64,000 nucleotides of DNA from Muscardinus avellanarius. Its lineage: Eukaryota; Chordata; Mammalia; Rodentia; Gliridae. Positions 32,800 to 43,849 of this stretch are shown piece by piece. Both the position numbers and the translations under genes were made by a program. Each line of letters starts with the position of its first letter. Position 1 is the stretch's first letter. The stretch covers positions 18,946,092-19,010,091 of the forward strand of contig OY726578.1 in the NCBI GenBank assembly GCA_963383645.1. The letters run 5' to 3'. The notes beneath the pieces were generated by a model. The model worked only from the letters and a program-made list of their open reading frames with translations. It was not told where the DNA came from and did not search any database.

Positions 32800-33530
32800 C
32801 TGGCACATCGATAGCTCACAAAGGGTGACTGTATGGACTGTTCACCCATTGAAGGACATGTGGATTGTTTAGAATTTGGGGACATTATGGACAGAGCTTC
32901 TCTAAACATTCATGGACAGATTTGTGTGAACATCATGTCTGTTCCTCTAAGATTAATACATAGGAGTCGAGTTATTAGCTCATATAATAATTCTAAATTC
33001 CACTTAATAAGAAGCTGCCCAACTCTTTTCTAGAAGCTTACATTTCAGTAGCAAGGGTAAGAGGAGTTCCCGTGGCTCTGGCCTCCCCGGCACTCGGCGT
33101 GGGCATGTCTTCGTGTCTATCATTCTGATGGAGACGTAGTGATCTTCCACTGTCGTTTAACTTGTGTTTCCTCAGTGGCTAACAGTATTGACAACTTTTC
33201 ATGTGCTTATTTGCCATCTGAATATCCTCTCTATTAAGTGACTGTTCAATTCTGTTGCCCATTTTTTAAAAATAGGGTTGTTTTCTAACCATTAAGTTTC
33301 CAGAGTTCTTTGTATATAGTAGGTAAGTATCCTTTTTCACTGTGTGTCTTTGTAAATATTTTCTTCTATGTAGCTCAACTTTTCACTGTCTTAACAATAT
33401 CTTTTGTAGAAAAAACTTTTAATTTCGAGGAAGTCTGTCTTATCAAATTTTCTTTATGGATTATGCTTTCGTTGTCATGTTATTTTTATTCTTAACATGA
33501 TAAAATCCACATAACATAAATTTAACTTTT
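32800..33530 (-). mobile_element. Old LINE-1 (L1M), minus strand
   Basis: On + it follows antisense L1 ORF2/3'UTR: gaaggacatgtggattgttt, acttttcatgtgcttatttg and ccagagttctttgtatatag. It is heavily diverged. Confidence 0.75.
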
Positions 33531-33737
33531 TTTTCAGTACTGGAGATTGAAAATAGAGGCATTCTATCTCTGAGCTATACTGCCAGCCCTACTTTTTATT
33601 CTTTATTTTGAAACAGGGTCTCACCAAGTTGCAGAGGGCCTCACTAAGGAGCTGAGGCTGGTTGCGAACCTGCGATCTTTCTGCCTCAGCCTCCCAAGTG
33701 CTGGGATTTCAAGTGTGTGCCACAACACCTGGCTTAA
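33531..33737 (-). mobile_element. B1-ID SINE, minus strand, inside L1M
   Basis: From ttcagtactggagattgaaa to gtgtgccacaacacctggct. The flanking taacataaatttaac and aaaagtgaacaatttat pieces look like one interrupted L1 3'UTR. Confidence 0.9.
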
Positions 33738-33794
33738 AATTTAAAAGTGAACAATTTATTATTGGCATTTAGTATATTTACAGCATTGTGCAGA
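33738..33794 (-). mobile_element. L1M 3'UTR remainder
   Basis: Short continuation after the SINE: aaagtgaacaatttattatt, then cagcattgtgcagatacca. Confidence 0.5.
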
Positions 33795-33955
33795 TACCAT
33801 CTGTGTTAGTCAGTTTTTTGTTACTATAACACAATGCCCGAGGAAATAAATTTAAAAAGAAGAAAGGTTTGTTTTGGCTCAATTTCAGATGTTCCAACCC
33901 CATGGTCACTTGGCCCTCTTGGTAGGTTGGGAAGTTTATCATTCAGAAAAACATG
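33795..33955 (-). mobile_element. MaLR-type LTR fragment, minus strand
   Basis: tgtgttagtcagttttttgt, then actataacacaatgcc and gaaaggtttgttttggctca, is the antisense of the 3' end of a MaLR LTR. It is an old partial copy. Confidence 0.6.
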
Positions 33956-33957
33956 AG

Positions 33958-34230
33958 AAGCCAGGTGCAGTGGGCAAGCTCATAATCCCAGCTGCAGCAT
34001 GAATCTCTTCAATAATGAAGTTTATTAACTAAAAAAAAATCTCTCCAGGTGTGATGGCACATGCTTGTAATCCCAGTAGTTGGGAGGCTGAGACAGAAGG
34101 ATCACAGGATCAAAGCCTTGGCAATGTAGAAACCTAATAAGGCCCTGTTTCCAAATAAAGAAATAAAATCGGGCTGGGGGCATAGCTTGGAGGTAGAATG
34201 CCTCTGGGTTCCAACCCCAGTACCAGAAAA
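33958..34230 (+). mobile_element. B1-ID SINE with a duplicated B1 head fragment
   Basis: A short B1 head (gccaggtgcagtgggcaagc) at 33958-33992 is followed by a complete SINE at 34044-34230 ending ccaaccccagtaccag. Confidence 0.85.
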
Positions 34231-34994
34231 CTTCTCCCCAAAACTTTAAATAGTTTTGACGTTTCAAGAGATGTGTGGCTTTGTGCTGCTCTCTGGTATA
34301 ATGCTATGGATTCTTATTTGATTTTTAATCTGAATAGAAAAAAGCAAGAGTTTAGCCAGAAAGTTGACCAAAGGAGTGAGTCACTGATGATGGAATTTCA
34401 TCTGCCCCAGGAAGCCTTAGGCAGAGCCCCGCGCCAGGCTGTGGCCGCCCGGTGCGTGACGCTCTTCCCAGCCTGCTTCCTGGAAGGCTGGACGCGCTGA
34501 TCTGCTGTGGTTGGGCCAGGCACAGCACGGTCGGCAGGCTGCCACGTGCCTGCGTCCTCAGCGTGGTCCTGATCTGCCGCTCTCTGCCCGCCGTTACTTG
34601 TTTCCAGCTGCCTCTGGTCTCGCGGCCTTCCCGGGAGGCCGGGCCGGGCGTGGAGCACGTGTCCACTGTGCGCTGCTGAGGGAGGGATGCAGGGCAGGGC
34701 AGCACGCATGCCCAAACCGGATGACCTCTTGGAGCTGTTCAGGAAATCGGGCTTTCTTCTTGGCACGACTTAAGGGCTCCTCCGCTGCACCCACGGAGGG
34801 AAAGCTTCAGCTGTGCAAAGTCCAGCACCGCTGCTCTTGGGCCGCAGGCTTCCCCCGTTTATCTTCAAAGTTAGAAGAGGAGCTCCAGGTGTTCACGCAT
34901 TGATAATCTGACATAGACTGTAACTTTGGGGATCTCTCTACTGCTAAAAAGTGACCCCTACTTAGTTATTTAACTCCTGGTTCACTGGCTTGCC
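34231..34994. other. Unique intronic sequence, GC-rich centre
   Basis: Positions 34430-34680 are GC-rich with scattered CpG and carry overlapping open frames on both strands. None has splice context or known similarity. Confidence 0.4.
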
Positions 34995-35037
<43 letters not shown>

Positions 35038-35238
35038 TTGTAGTGCTGAAGATTGAACCCAGGGGCATTATACCTCCAAGATGCACCCCCCAGTGTTTGT
35101 TTCTTATTTGGAAATAGGGTCTCACGAGGTTGCTGAGAGCCTTGGTAAGTTGCTGAAGCTGGCCTTGAACCTGAGATCCTCCTGCCTCAGCCTCCCAAGT
35201 ACTGGGATTACAGGCTTGGGCCAGCATTCTCAGCTCTT
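34995..35238 (-). mobile_element. B1-ID SINE with (TTTC)n tail
   Basis: About 45 bp of TTTC (34995-35039) directly precedes the ID box tgaagattgaacccaggggc. The SINE ends near 35238. Confidence 0.93.
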
Positions 35239-35254
35239 CATGATCAACTGTGGA

Positions 35255-35257
<3 letters not shown>

Positions 35258-35300
<43 letters not shown>

Positions 35301-35490
35301 CGCGCACATGCACTACTTAGAATTGAACCCAGGGGGTTTCTCCCTCTGAGCGACACCCCCAGCCCTTTAAAAATGTTTTGTTTCAAAACAGGGTCTCACT
35401 AGGTTGCTGAGGCTGTCCTCAAATGTGTGGTCTTTCTGTCTCCGCCTCCCAAGGGCTGGATTACAGACATGTACTACCACACCTGGCTTT
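35258..35490 (-). mobile_element. B1-ID SINE with (TG)n(CG)n tail
   Basis: A (TG) run of about 32 bp passes into cgcgcgcgcgcgcac (35258-35308), then the ID box agaattgaacccagggggtt and the B1 half to 35490. Confidence 0.92.
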
Positions 35491-35985
35491 GAATTCCTTT
35501 TTAAAATCATTCTGGAGAGAGAATTGATACGAAAATGAGACATATGGGAGCAGATTTCCTTTAGACATAGATTCTGAACGCTCCAAGAGCCAAGACTGGA
35601 GAGGAAAACAATGCACAGCTGCAGGTTTGGTGAGGACATTCTGTTTGGACCGCTTGGTCCTCCAGCTTTGGATTCCAAACGGAATAATAGTGTTTTCTAA
35701 AATGGCCTTCACTCTCTGGCGTGTGCCTGCAACATACTAGATGACAGATAGTGAGAACAGAGTAACAGAGGAGGCAGGAACGGACACTCCTGCGGGGCAG
35801 GTGAAACTGGTGGTCATGTGAGAATGTGTTCCCCGCCGAGTCTCAAGGCTTGATTTCACTTTATGTTTAACACTAAGTGTCAGCACAGAAGCAGGAGAAA
35901 ACTCACTTGAGGACATCAGAAGGTAGAGAAGCAGAGTGAATCCTAGCGGAGCCAGCAACCCGGCCGCCCGGCCAGGAGGCTCGCT
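35491..35985. other. Unique intronic sequence
   Basis: No repeat or exon is recognised. Confidence 0.4.
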
Positions 35986-36250
35986 GATGGCCCCTTTGTT
36001 CCTGTGATTTAAAGCCTCATGCCTGTAATCTAATTAGCATCGAACTGAGTTGCAAGTACAGTGGCCTGTTTGGTTCAATAATAATACATTTATATGAAAG
36101 GTTAATGAAATGAATTTTCCCTCCATCTGATTCATTAAAAATTGTTCTACAATCAACGGTGGCTAATGGAATCGAGATTAAATATTCATGTTCATAAATT
36201 TTCTGTGTCATTTCTGATTTCTCTTCATCTTTGCCTCCGTAGGTTGAGTT
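35986..36250. other. Candidate conserved noncoding element
   Basis: SINE-free and AT-rich, with atctaattagcatcg, tggttcaataataatac and tattcatgttcataaat. It holds homeodomain and forkhead-like words in the style of conserved intronic enhancers. Untested. Confidence 0.3.
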
Positions 36251-36527
36251 TTACAAGTCTAAGAATTCCCACACAAAAAGCTGACTTAGAGGTCAATTGC
36301 GCACCATCAGTTCTTTTATCAAGAAGAGCGGGGAGGGCGTGGCGGCCGGGGTTTGTCAGTGAGGAACTGTGTGCCATGAGGCACACTTGGCACCCACCTC
36401 TCTGGGCGATGGTCCTGGCGAGCGCTCCCCGCCGGTCCCCCAAGGGCCAGCGGTACAAGAGCCGTGGACAGGACTCAGCAAAGCATCTGGCACCAAGTAG
36501 CTGTTCAATACACAGTCCCTTAGAAAG

Positions 36528-36728
36528 GAGCCGGGCGTGGTGGCACGCTCGTCATCCCAGCATTTGGGAGGCTGAGACCGGAGGATCAAGGTTTGCGGAC
36601 AGCCTCAGCAATTAGTGAGGCCCTTTGCAACTCAGTGAGACCCTGTTTCAAAATAAAGAATAAAAAATCGGGCTGGGGATGTAGCTCAGAGGTAGAAAGG
36701 CCCTGGGTTCCATCCCCAGTACCACACA

Positions 36729-36764
<36 letters not shown>

Positions 36765-36800
36765 AAAAAAAAAGGAAGGAAGGAAGGAAGGAAGGTAGGC
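36528..36800 (+). mobile_element. B1-ID SINE with (CA)n, A-run and (GGAA)n tail
   Basis: A complete element ending ccatccccagtaccac, then (CA)n, a 20-base A-run, (GGAA)n and ggtaggcaggcagg. It is a compound microsatellite grown from a SINE tail. Confidence 0.93.
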
Positions 36801-37007
36801 AGGCAGGTTTTGGAACAGTCCCCATATGGAGTAAAAGAGGGCCATTTAATGTGACAGACTGATGAGGCGGTACCCAGGTTCCCGTAATGCTAAAATCTGC
36901 GTCAGGTTTGGGCCTCAGACAAGCCTGCAATCATTCTGATAATCAGCCTATCAGGGCAGAGTCTCCGAAAGCAGGTACAGTTCATATTTCTCCGTACTTT
37001 TTCTTTT

Positions 37008-37178
37008 TGTGGTACTGGAGATTGAGCCCAGGGGCATTCTACCTCTGAGCTATACTCCAGCCCTTTTTGTTTTATTTTGAAACACAGTCTGTTACTGGGG
37101 CTGACCTCAAAGCTCTGATCCTCCTGTCTCAGCCTCCAAAGTACTGGAATTACAGGTGTGCGCCACCACACCTGGTGC
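37008..37178 (-). mobile_element. B1-ID SINE, minus strand
   Basis: From gtggtactggagattgagcc to gcgccaccacacctggtgcc. Confidence 0.92.
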
Positions 37179-37503
37179 CAGTGATCTTCTATTAATCCGT
37201 ATACTACATTTCCCAAAAATATATGAACGTCAGGTGTGTAGAATATCAAATACCAAATAGAAGACTGATTTTGTCAGTGAGTGAGGAGTGCTCATTATCA
37301 GAAAACTAAACAAAATAAATCTCAACTCACACCTTTGTAAAGTCATTTTGTACATACCTACATCACATTTAAGCATGGCTGTCGCTGGGCACAAGTTGCT
37401 GGCAGGCCTTCCTGGGTTTGCCTTTATCCTGTCCTCATTTTTATTTTTGAGCCTAGCAGTGTTAAATTATAAAGCAATGCAGCTGCTTTTTAAAAACCAG
37501 AAC

Positions 37504-37700
37504 CAGCCGGGCGTGGTGGCGCACGCTTGTAATCCCCGCACTTGGGAGGCAGAGACAGGAGGATCGCACAGGTTCGAAACCAGCCCCGCTGGGTTAAGAG
37601 ACCCTGTTTCCATAAATAAAATGTTCTGGGAGTGTAGCCCGGAGGTAGAAGGGCTTCCAGAAACCCCAGTACCACTAAATTAAAAAAAAAAAAAAAAAAC
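37504..37700 (+). mobile_element. Young-type B1-ID SINE
   Basis: It carries the ttctgggagtgtagcccgga / gtagaagggcttccag ID variant, a gccccgctgggttaagagac B1 variant and a long uninterrupted A tail. Confidence 0.93.
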
Positions 37701-37902
37701 TAGAACCAACATATCTATTTTCTCCATTCTACTCATTTTAAAAATAAAACAATAAGGGAAAACTTAGAAGTATGTATCTATTTGCATGTATTCCACCATG
37801 CTATAGTGAGAGATAGTTATTCTTCAGAAGGTATAAAGCAGTTGAAATCCAAACTGTAAAAGACAGGTTGAGAAAATTAGTGTAATTTTTTTAAAGTACA
37901 GG

Positions 37903-38135
37903 GTAGTGGGGCAGGGTAGCACATGCCTATAATGCCAGTATTTGGGAGGTTGAGACAGGAGGACCACAGGTCTAAAGGCAGCCTCAGTAACTTAGCTAGG
38001 CTCTCAGGAACTCAGCAAGACCCTGTTTCAAATAATAAAATAAATAAATAAATAAATAATAAAAAGGGCGGGAGGTGTAGCTCAGAGATAGAATGCACCT
38101 GGGTTTAATCCCCAGTACTACAAAAACAAAACAAC
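37903..38135 (+). mobile_element. B1-ID SINE with (AAAT)n linker
   Basis: Between the two halves is an expanded aaataaataaataaat linker. Confidence 0.92.
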
Positions 38136-38814
38136 AAAAAATAAATACATTTTAAAAACCAGAAAAGTACAGACAAGTTGAAATCAAAAGGCAGATTATT
38201 TGCGAATGCTTGGACTTAGTGGTAGATTATAATGATATGAATATGTGCTCTTAATTCTATATGTGATTACATATTGTATATATATGTTTCAGCTTTTTTT
38301 GTTATAAATACACCCATGTCCTTCGTAGAGAATAGCTGACCTCACCACCAGCTGGACCAGAGGAGAGCGGGGTGTTAGGCCACCCCCGAGTCGAGTGATG
38401 TTTTGGAGCTGGGAACCAGGGATGGAAGGTGCAAGTTGAGACTTAGGCCCTTCAGCACTTCCAGGGGTGCTGCAGGGTGAATAGTTGATGACTGTAAATA
38501 TCCCGTCTATGAGTGTTTTTTACTTCAACCCTCGGGACAACCACTTAATAAAAAGCAAATGCTAATAATGCTAACAATTTTAACAACAGGTTGTAAATAT
38601 TTTAGTCAGCAGTCATGTTTTTGTTACTGCTGAAATGCTACCACAAGAGTTCCTGCAAGTTCGCACTTACTGTAGAGAGCAGCCAATAGCTTTCCTCCCT
38701 CGCGGGGTCAGCGTCTTGAGTGCCGGCTCCTCCTCGTGCATCATAGCACCGGACACAGCCGACTTCTAGGGAACGGTAATTAAGGGGCAAAGAAAGGAAT
38801 GGAAAGTTTTTCTC
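38136..38814. other. Unique intronic sequence
   Basis: No repeat or exon is recognised. Confidence 0.4.
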
Positions 38815-39023
38815 TTCTTTTTTTGGGGGGGTGTAACTAGGGATTGAACTCAAGGATATTCTACCTCTGACTTTCAGCCCCAGCCCTATTTTTTGATTTT
38901 GAAACAGGGTCTTACAAAGTTTGAGAGAGCCTTACTAAATTGCTGACACTGGCCTTGACCTGCAGTCCTTCTGTCTCAGCCTCCTAAGTACTGAGATTAC
39001 AAACCTGCACCACCATGCAGACA
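38815..39023 (-). mobile_element. B1-ID SINE, minus strand
   Basis: From gggggggtgtaactagggat to cctgcaccaccatgcagaca. The ID half has a small deletion. Confidence 0.9.
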
Positions 39024-39094
39024 CTTATTTTTGTAATCCAGTTGTCTTTATTAATGAGGTCATTTAGTAGCATGCATGGAATAATCACTGTGAG

Positions 39095-39392
39095 CTCTCC
39101 TCCTCCTCCCCTTCCTCTTCTTCCTCCCTCCTTCCTCCTCCTCCTCCCCTTTCTCCTCCTCCCCTTTCTCCTCTTCCTCCCCTTCCTCCTCTTCTTCCTC
39201 CTCCCCTTTTTCCTCCTCCTCCACTTCCTCCTCCTCCTTCCCTTCCTCCTTTTTCCCTTCCTTCTCTTCTTCCTCCTCCCCTTTCTCCTTCTCCTCCCCT
39301 GCCTCCTCCTCTTCCTCTTCCTCCTCCCCTTCCTCCTCCTCCCTCTCCCCCCTCTCCTCCTCCTTCTCTTTTCCCCCTCCCCTCCTTCTCAT
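39095..39392. repeat. Polypyrimidine (CCT/CTT)n tract, about 300 bp
   Basis: Almost pure C/T on the + strand for about 300 bp, with CCTCCT, CTTCTT and CCCCTT blocks. Very long Leu/Ser-rich (+) and Glu-rich (-) frames are artefacts. It abuts the tail of the next minus-strand SINE. Confidence 0.97.
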
Positions 39393-39588
39393 ACAAGGAA
39401 TAATTGAATCTAGGGACATTCCACCACTGAGCTACACCTGACCCCTTTTAATTTCTTTTTATCTTGAGACAGGGTTTTACTCAGTTGCCGAGGCTCTAAG
39501 TGGCCAAGCTGTCCTCCAACCTGCGATCCTTCTCTCTCAGCCTCTCAAGCACTGGGATTCCAGGTGTGCTCTAACACGCCTGGCTTAC
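39393..39588 (-). mobile_element. B1-ID SINE, minus strand
   Basis: From ggaataattgaatctaggga to ctctaacacgcctggctt. The polypyrimidine tract lies at its 3' tail. Confidence 0.88.
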
Positions 39589-39754
39589 TGTGGTTTCTTT
39601 TTGGTGAACAACAAAATAAACCAATGACCCTAAAATACTGGAAATTTTAGGCAGCCCACCTACAGTCAAATGTATTACCCAGCTTCCTGTAAGAGTCTCT
39701 TTCTGCTAAAACTTCATTTTAAGACTTGCTCTCAGGGCATAGGTATTGTATTTG

Positions 39755-39832
39755 GTTGGTCTGGGGACTCGAACCCAGGGCCGAGTGCGTGCTAGGCAAG
39801 TGCTCTACCACTGATCCACATCTAGTCCTACA
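39755..39832 (-). mobile_element. ID-type SINE
   Basis: Monomer on the minus strand: tctggggactcgaacccagg to aagtgctctaccactgatcc, close to a tRNA-like layout. Confidence 0.85.
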
Positions 39833-40792
39833 TTGGGTGTGTGGCTCGGGAGGCAGGGGTGTGTGTGCTCTGACGTGGACTGAGCACTACGCGCTCATGA
39901 TGGAGCACTAAGCACTCAGCACTGCTGCGGAAGCGCCAGCCTCCCGTGGCCTGCTGCGCACGCACACGCTGCCGCTCTCTACGCAGTCAGGCTTACGTGA
40001 GCCGAGCGCCCTTCTCCCAGTCGAGTGGCTTCCTATGAAAACTGTTCCCATAAGAGAAGGATCGGTGGCCCGCACGGTGGCGGGGAGGAGCAGCCGGCTG
40101 TGGGGGTCGTGCCAGTTTTCTGGAAACGATGCGAAGCAGCTGTGAATCTCAGCACGCCTCCGCCTTTGCTTGGGGGGACCCAGGCACAGGGTCCTGGGGC
40201 GGCTTCCGTGTCGCCCAAGGCTCCATGCTGCCGATTACTTGAGTCAGGTGGCCTAGATTTTGTCTGGAAGCTTCTTAGTAATGAGGAGTCTCCATAATGC
40301 AGCTTCCTGGTAATTCTGTGGGTTTCCTCCTCAGCTGAGGCCGGGGAGGGATGAATGAAGCAGCAATAGAGACTGGATAATATTTTTTGAATCCTGAAAT
40401 ATGTATTGGGCCCCCCTTGTATTCTGTTAGCCTATAATTATGTGTTCTCATTAGGATTCCCCTCTCATTAGCCAATAATGAAAATAGCTCGTTTTCCCCA
40501 GTACTTGCTCTGCGTCAGCCACTGTATCGGATTCTCTGTATGCACGCAATACCCGCACCCGCGGTCTGATCAGCTTCAGCTCTGGGGTGGCGCATCTCTG
40601 AGGTGCAGACGGCCCGCAGAGCATGGGCGCGGTTGGGAGAGCCCTCTGAGCCTGGAGCGGGGCTTTGTTACCACGCTGCCCCTTATCTCTCCTCGTGGGC
40701 ACACAGCTCCGAGCTTTGGACCTTCGTGTCTTATAAGATTGGACTGGGGACCCTGGAAGGGCATAAGGAGAGCTTTGAGCTTTTTCTCCCCT
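39833..40792. other. Unique intron with a candidate conserved patch
   Basis: Positions 40360-40490 (tatgtattgggccccccttg to ctcattagccaataatgaaa) are AT-rich and look constrained. An L2-like word follows at 40490-40560. Other open frames are unsupported. Confidence 0.3.
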
Positions 40793-41033
40793 CCCTTCCT
40801 TCCTTCCTTCCTTCCTTCTTTCTTTCCTTCCTTCCTCCCTTGTTTGAACCCAGGGGTGTTCTACCTCTGAGCTACACCCCAGCCCTTTTTATTATTATTA
40901 TTATTATTATTAATATTTAAACAGTGCCTCACTAAGTTTCTAGAGCCTTGCTAAGCTGCTGAGGCTAGCCTTGAACCTGGGATCCTCCTGTCTCAGCCTC
41001 ACAAGTACTGGGATGACAGGCGTGCATCACCTT
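40793..41033 (-). mobile_element. B1-ID SINE with (CTTC)n tail and (TTA)n linker
   Basis: CTTC repeats (40793-40842) abut gaacccaggggtgttctacc. The inner linker has become a TTA run of about 25 bp. Confidence 0.92.
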
Positions 41034-41103
41034 TTTAAGTAGATAAGGGCTGAGCGCTGTATGTATGTATGTCTCGACCGTCCTGTATTCTATTAAGATG
41101 TTT

Positions 41104-41310
41104 TTTTTGTTTGTTTGTTTGTTTTTTGGTGGTACTGGGGTTCCTGGAAGCCCTTCTACCTCCGGGCTATACTCCCAGACCTATTTTTATATTTTTATTT
41201 GGAAACAGGGTCTCCTAAGCCAGCGCGCGCGGTGGCTTCGAACCTGCGCGATCCTCCTGTCTCCGCCTCCCAAGCGCGGGGATTACAAGCGTGCGCTACC
41301 ACGCCCGGCC
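41104..41310 (-). mobile_element. Young-type B1-ID SINE with TSD
   Basis: ID variant (tggaagcccttctacctccg on +) and B1 variant (aagccagcgcgcgcggtggc). A 15-bp duplication, tctattaagatgttt, flanks it at 41089-41103 and 41311-41325, with no mismatch. Confidence 0.95.
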
Positions 41311-41325
41311 TCTATTAAGATGTTT

Positions 41326-42175
41326 GACTACAATGCACCAATAAAAGAATTTAAAACTATATTCTCTTGAAGTGAGGAGGCCAAGTCTGTGGGGCCGGCC
41401 CAGTCGTATCCTTTCTCATGTGCTTTCTTTTCTGTGTGTCCTCAGAAAACAGAGTGCAGCCGCCCCTCCCTCTCGGCCTTGCTAACCTCCTCCAGGGCAG
41501 GTGGCCAGACTTGCCAGTGCGTTTACCTGGCAGACGGGGGAATTGGTTGCTTCCTTGGTGAATTAGCAAACAATAAAGTTTTGCTTTATAAATGCAAGAA
41601 ACAATCAAAATGGTGACTGAATATTTTTATGTTTCTTATAATACCAATCTACCTGCAATCGATAACAACTACCATCTTCTGTCTCCTCCCATAAACAGTA
41701 ATAACAGTTTATAGGCACTTGGCATATTTGTACATAAGTATACATTTTTAGTTAAGATTTAATGTGGCCTTTCTAGACTTTGGTAAGCCAGACGTATTTT
41801 GAGTTGGAATGCAGTGTGGATTGCCTTTTCGATTCTAGAAGCCACCTTACACGCAAAATGAACCAGGTAATGAAAACGTCGCAAACACATTCAAGATGAG
41901 GACCGTGGCCATTCTGTGGCCGGAAGCGAGCTTCTGAATTGGCAGCGAGGGAGGGAGGCGCAGGTCTGTCCTGCAGGCAGCTCACCCGAGGAGCGGCCTC
42001 CAGAACCGTGCGGCGGGAGTGCGCCTCCTGTCCATGGGTTGTTTCTTAGGGGTCCCAAATCCTGTTGCCGCCCTTACGTGAGCAAAGCGTTATTTGAAAA
42101 GTAAAACAACTAGATACATTTTATAAAAATGAAAGATGCTTTCTCTTTCTCTTGTTCTCTATGATTTTTTATTTT
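41326..42175. other. Unique intronic sequence
   Basis: No recognised repeat or exon. Confidence 0.4.
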
Positions 42176-42378
42176 TCGTATGGGTCTGGGGATGGAACCC
42201 AGGGCCATTCTACCTCCGAGCTATACTCCCAGCCCCTCTTTGATTCTTTATTTTGAAACAGGGTCTCACTGAGTTGCGGAGGGCCTAACTAAGTAGCTGA
42301 GGCTGTCCGCGAACCGCGATCCTCCTGTCTCAGCCTCCCGAATGCTGGGATGACAAGTGTGCGCCACCACGCCCGGAT
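42176..42378 (-). mobile_element. B1-ID SINE, minus strand
   Basis: From gtctggggatggaacccagg to gtgcgccaccacgcccgg. Well preserved. Confidence 0.94.
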
Positions 42379-42541
42379 TCTTGTTCGCTATGGGAATGTA
42401 TGTGTGATATAAAATTCAATATTAAGCTTATTGAATGATAGTTTTAAGAAATTTGAAATTTCATTTAGACCCACAAGTACAATTTGTGGACTGAAAAAAG
42501 TTAAGTTTGTCATTGTAAATAGTGTGAGAAAGAGGTTTTTT
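42379..42541. other. Unique intronic sequence
   Basis: AT-rich, with nothing recognised. Confidence 0.4.
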
Positions 42542-42651
42542 TTTTGTGTGTGTGTGTATATATAATGGAGGTTGAGCCCAGAGGCATTCTACTTCCAGGA
42601 TATACCCCCTGTCCATTTCTTTTTTCTTTCTTTCTTTTTTCTTTTCTTTTC

Positions 42652-42698
<47 letters not shown>

Positions 42699-43008
42699 GG
42701 TACCGGGGATGAAAACCTAGGGGCATTCTACCTTCAAGCTATACCCCCAGCCAGAGTTTTTATTTTTTACTTTGAAATAGGGTCACACTGAGTTACAAAG
42801 GGCCTCACTAAGCAGTAGCTGAGGCTGGCTGCGATCTGTGATCCTTCTGTCTCGGTCTCCTAAATGCTGGGATTACAAGCGCGCGCCACCACCCCCGGCT
42901 CCCCCTGTTCTGTTTCATTATGTATTTTGAAACAGGTCTCACTAAGTTGCCGAGGATGGCCTCAGACCAGCAGTCCTCCTGTCTCAGCCTCCCAAGGACT
43001 GGCACAGG
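42542..43008 (-). mobile_element. Older B1-ID SINE split by another
   Basis: The ID half at 42550-42616 (ggaggttgagcccagaggca) and the B1 half at 42905-43008 (ttttgaaacaggtctcacta) are separated by a complete second SINE. Confidence 0.82.
42617..42900 (-). mobile_element. Inner B1-ID SINE with (TTTCT)n and T-run tail
   Basis: A TTTCT/T tract of about 80 bp (42617-42695) precedes gcggtaccggggatgaaaac. The element ends gcgcgccaccacccccgg. Confidence 0.88.
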
Positions 43009-43560
43009 AGGATTGCAGTTTGAGAATGGCCTCAGGCGTGCTCTGCTAGGTCTAGGTGGGAGCGGAAGCCTCTGCCTTAGAAGCGGAGGGTCCCATGTCA
43101 GTGATGAGTGTGTTGAGGACACATTGTCCTAATGTATCCTTTTATTGGGTACACAGTCTTTTGCCGGTTACCTGCTAGTGACACTTTGTCCATTTACTTG
43201 GTTTTACTCTGTGTACTTGAAAATAAACTGATTTCTTAAAACTATTCTAAATGTAAATATCCAAATTCTCAATTTAAAGCTTTTCTGAAATCTCTGATTC
43301 TTGGGGAATGTTTATAGTCACAGATGATTGTGCTAGCTTAAACTGCAAGTAAAGGATGAGGGGCAGCTCTTGTCTTTTCTTTGTTGTTGTATTTAAGGGA
43401 AAGCACACATACTTTAGCTAACTGTTTTTAGATATTATGCCTGAAGTACCGTATTAAAAATATGTAGTCACGTTGTTACTCATTAGTAAAATGACCTCAG
43501 TAGTAATCACGCACTGATTTCCCCCTTTAAGTGATATAAAGGGGAAATTACAACATTAGT
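43009..43560. other. Unique intronic sequence
   Basis: No recognised repeat or exon. Confidence 0.4.
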
Positions 43561-43564
43561 TGAA

Positions 43565-43638
43565 TTTCTCTCATTTATCATGCACTGTACCAGATATAAA
43601 GAAATCTCCAGATCCTTGTCTTTGAGGAGCTTATAGCA
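43565..43638 (+). repeat. Possible L2-like relic
   Basis: atttatcatgcactgtacca, then tctttgaggagcttatagca, resembles the L2 block also seen near 26215. Confidence 0.45.
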
Positions 43639-43840
43639 TTCCAGGTGTGATGACACACACTTGCAATCCTAGTACTTGGGAGGCTGAGACAGGAGGATCA
43701 CAGGTTGAGGCCAGCCTCAGCTACTTAGTAAGGCCCTCTGCAACTTAGACCGTTTCAAAACAAAGAATAAAAAATAGGGCTGGGGGTATAGTTCAGAGAT
43801 AGAATGCCCCGGGTTCCATCCCTAGTACTGAAAATTTTTT
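43639..43840 (+). mobile_element. B1-ID SINE upstream of the first exon here
   Basis: It ends gttccatccctagtactg about 215 bp before the acceptor at 44054. Confidence 0.92.
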
Positions 43841-43849
43841 TTTTAATTA

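Noticed and set aside
34352..34903. Overlapping open frames of 117 to 130 residues in a GC-rich patch
   Set aside because: Open in several frames on both strands because of GC content; no similarity, start context or splice support.
39015..39419. Leu/Pro-rich (+) and Glu-rich (-) open frames over 100 residues
   Set aside because: Translation of a simple polypyrimidine/polypurine tract.
41325..41350. actacaatgcaccaataaaa, resembling the squirrel L1 3' terminus on the + strand
   Set aside because: Only about 20 bp match, with no adjoining L1 sequence; it could be chance and it follows a SINE's target-site copy.
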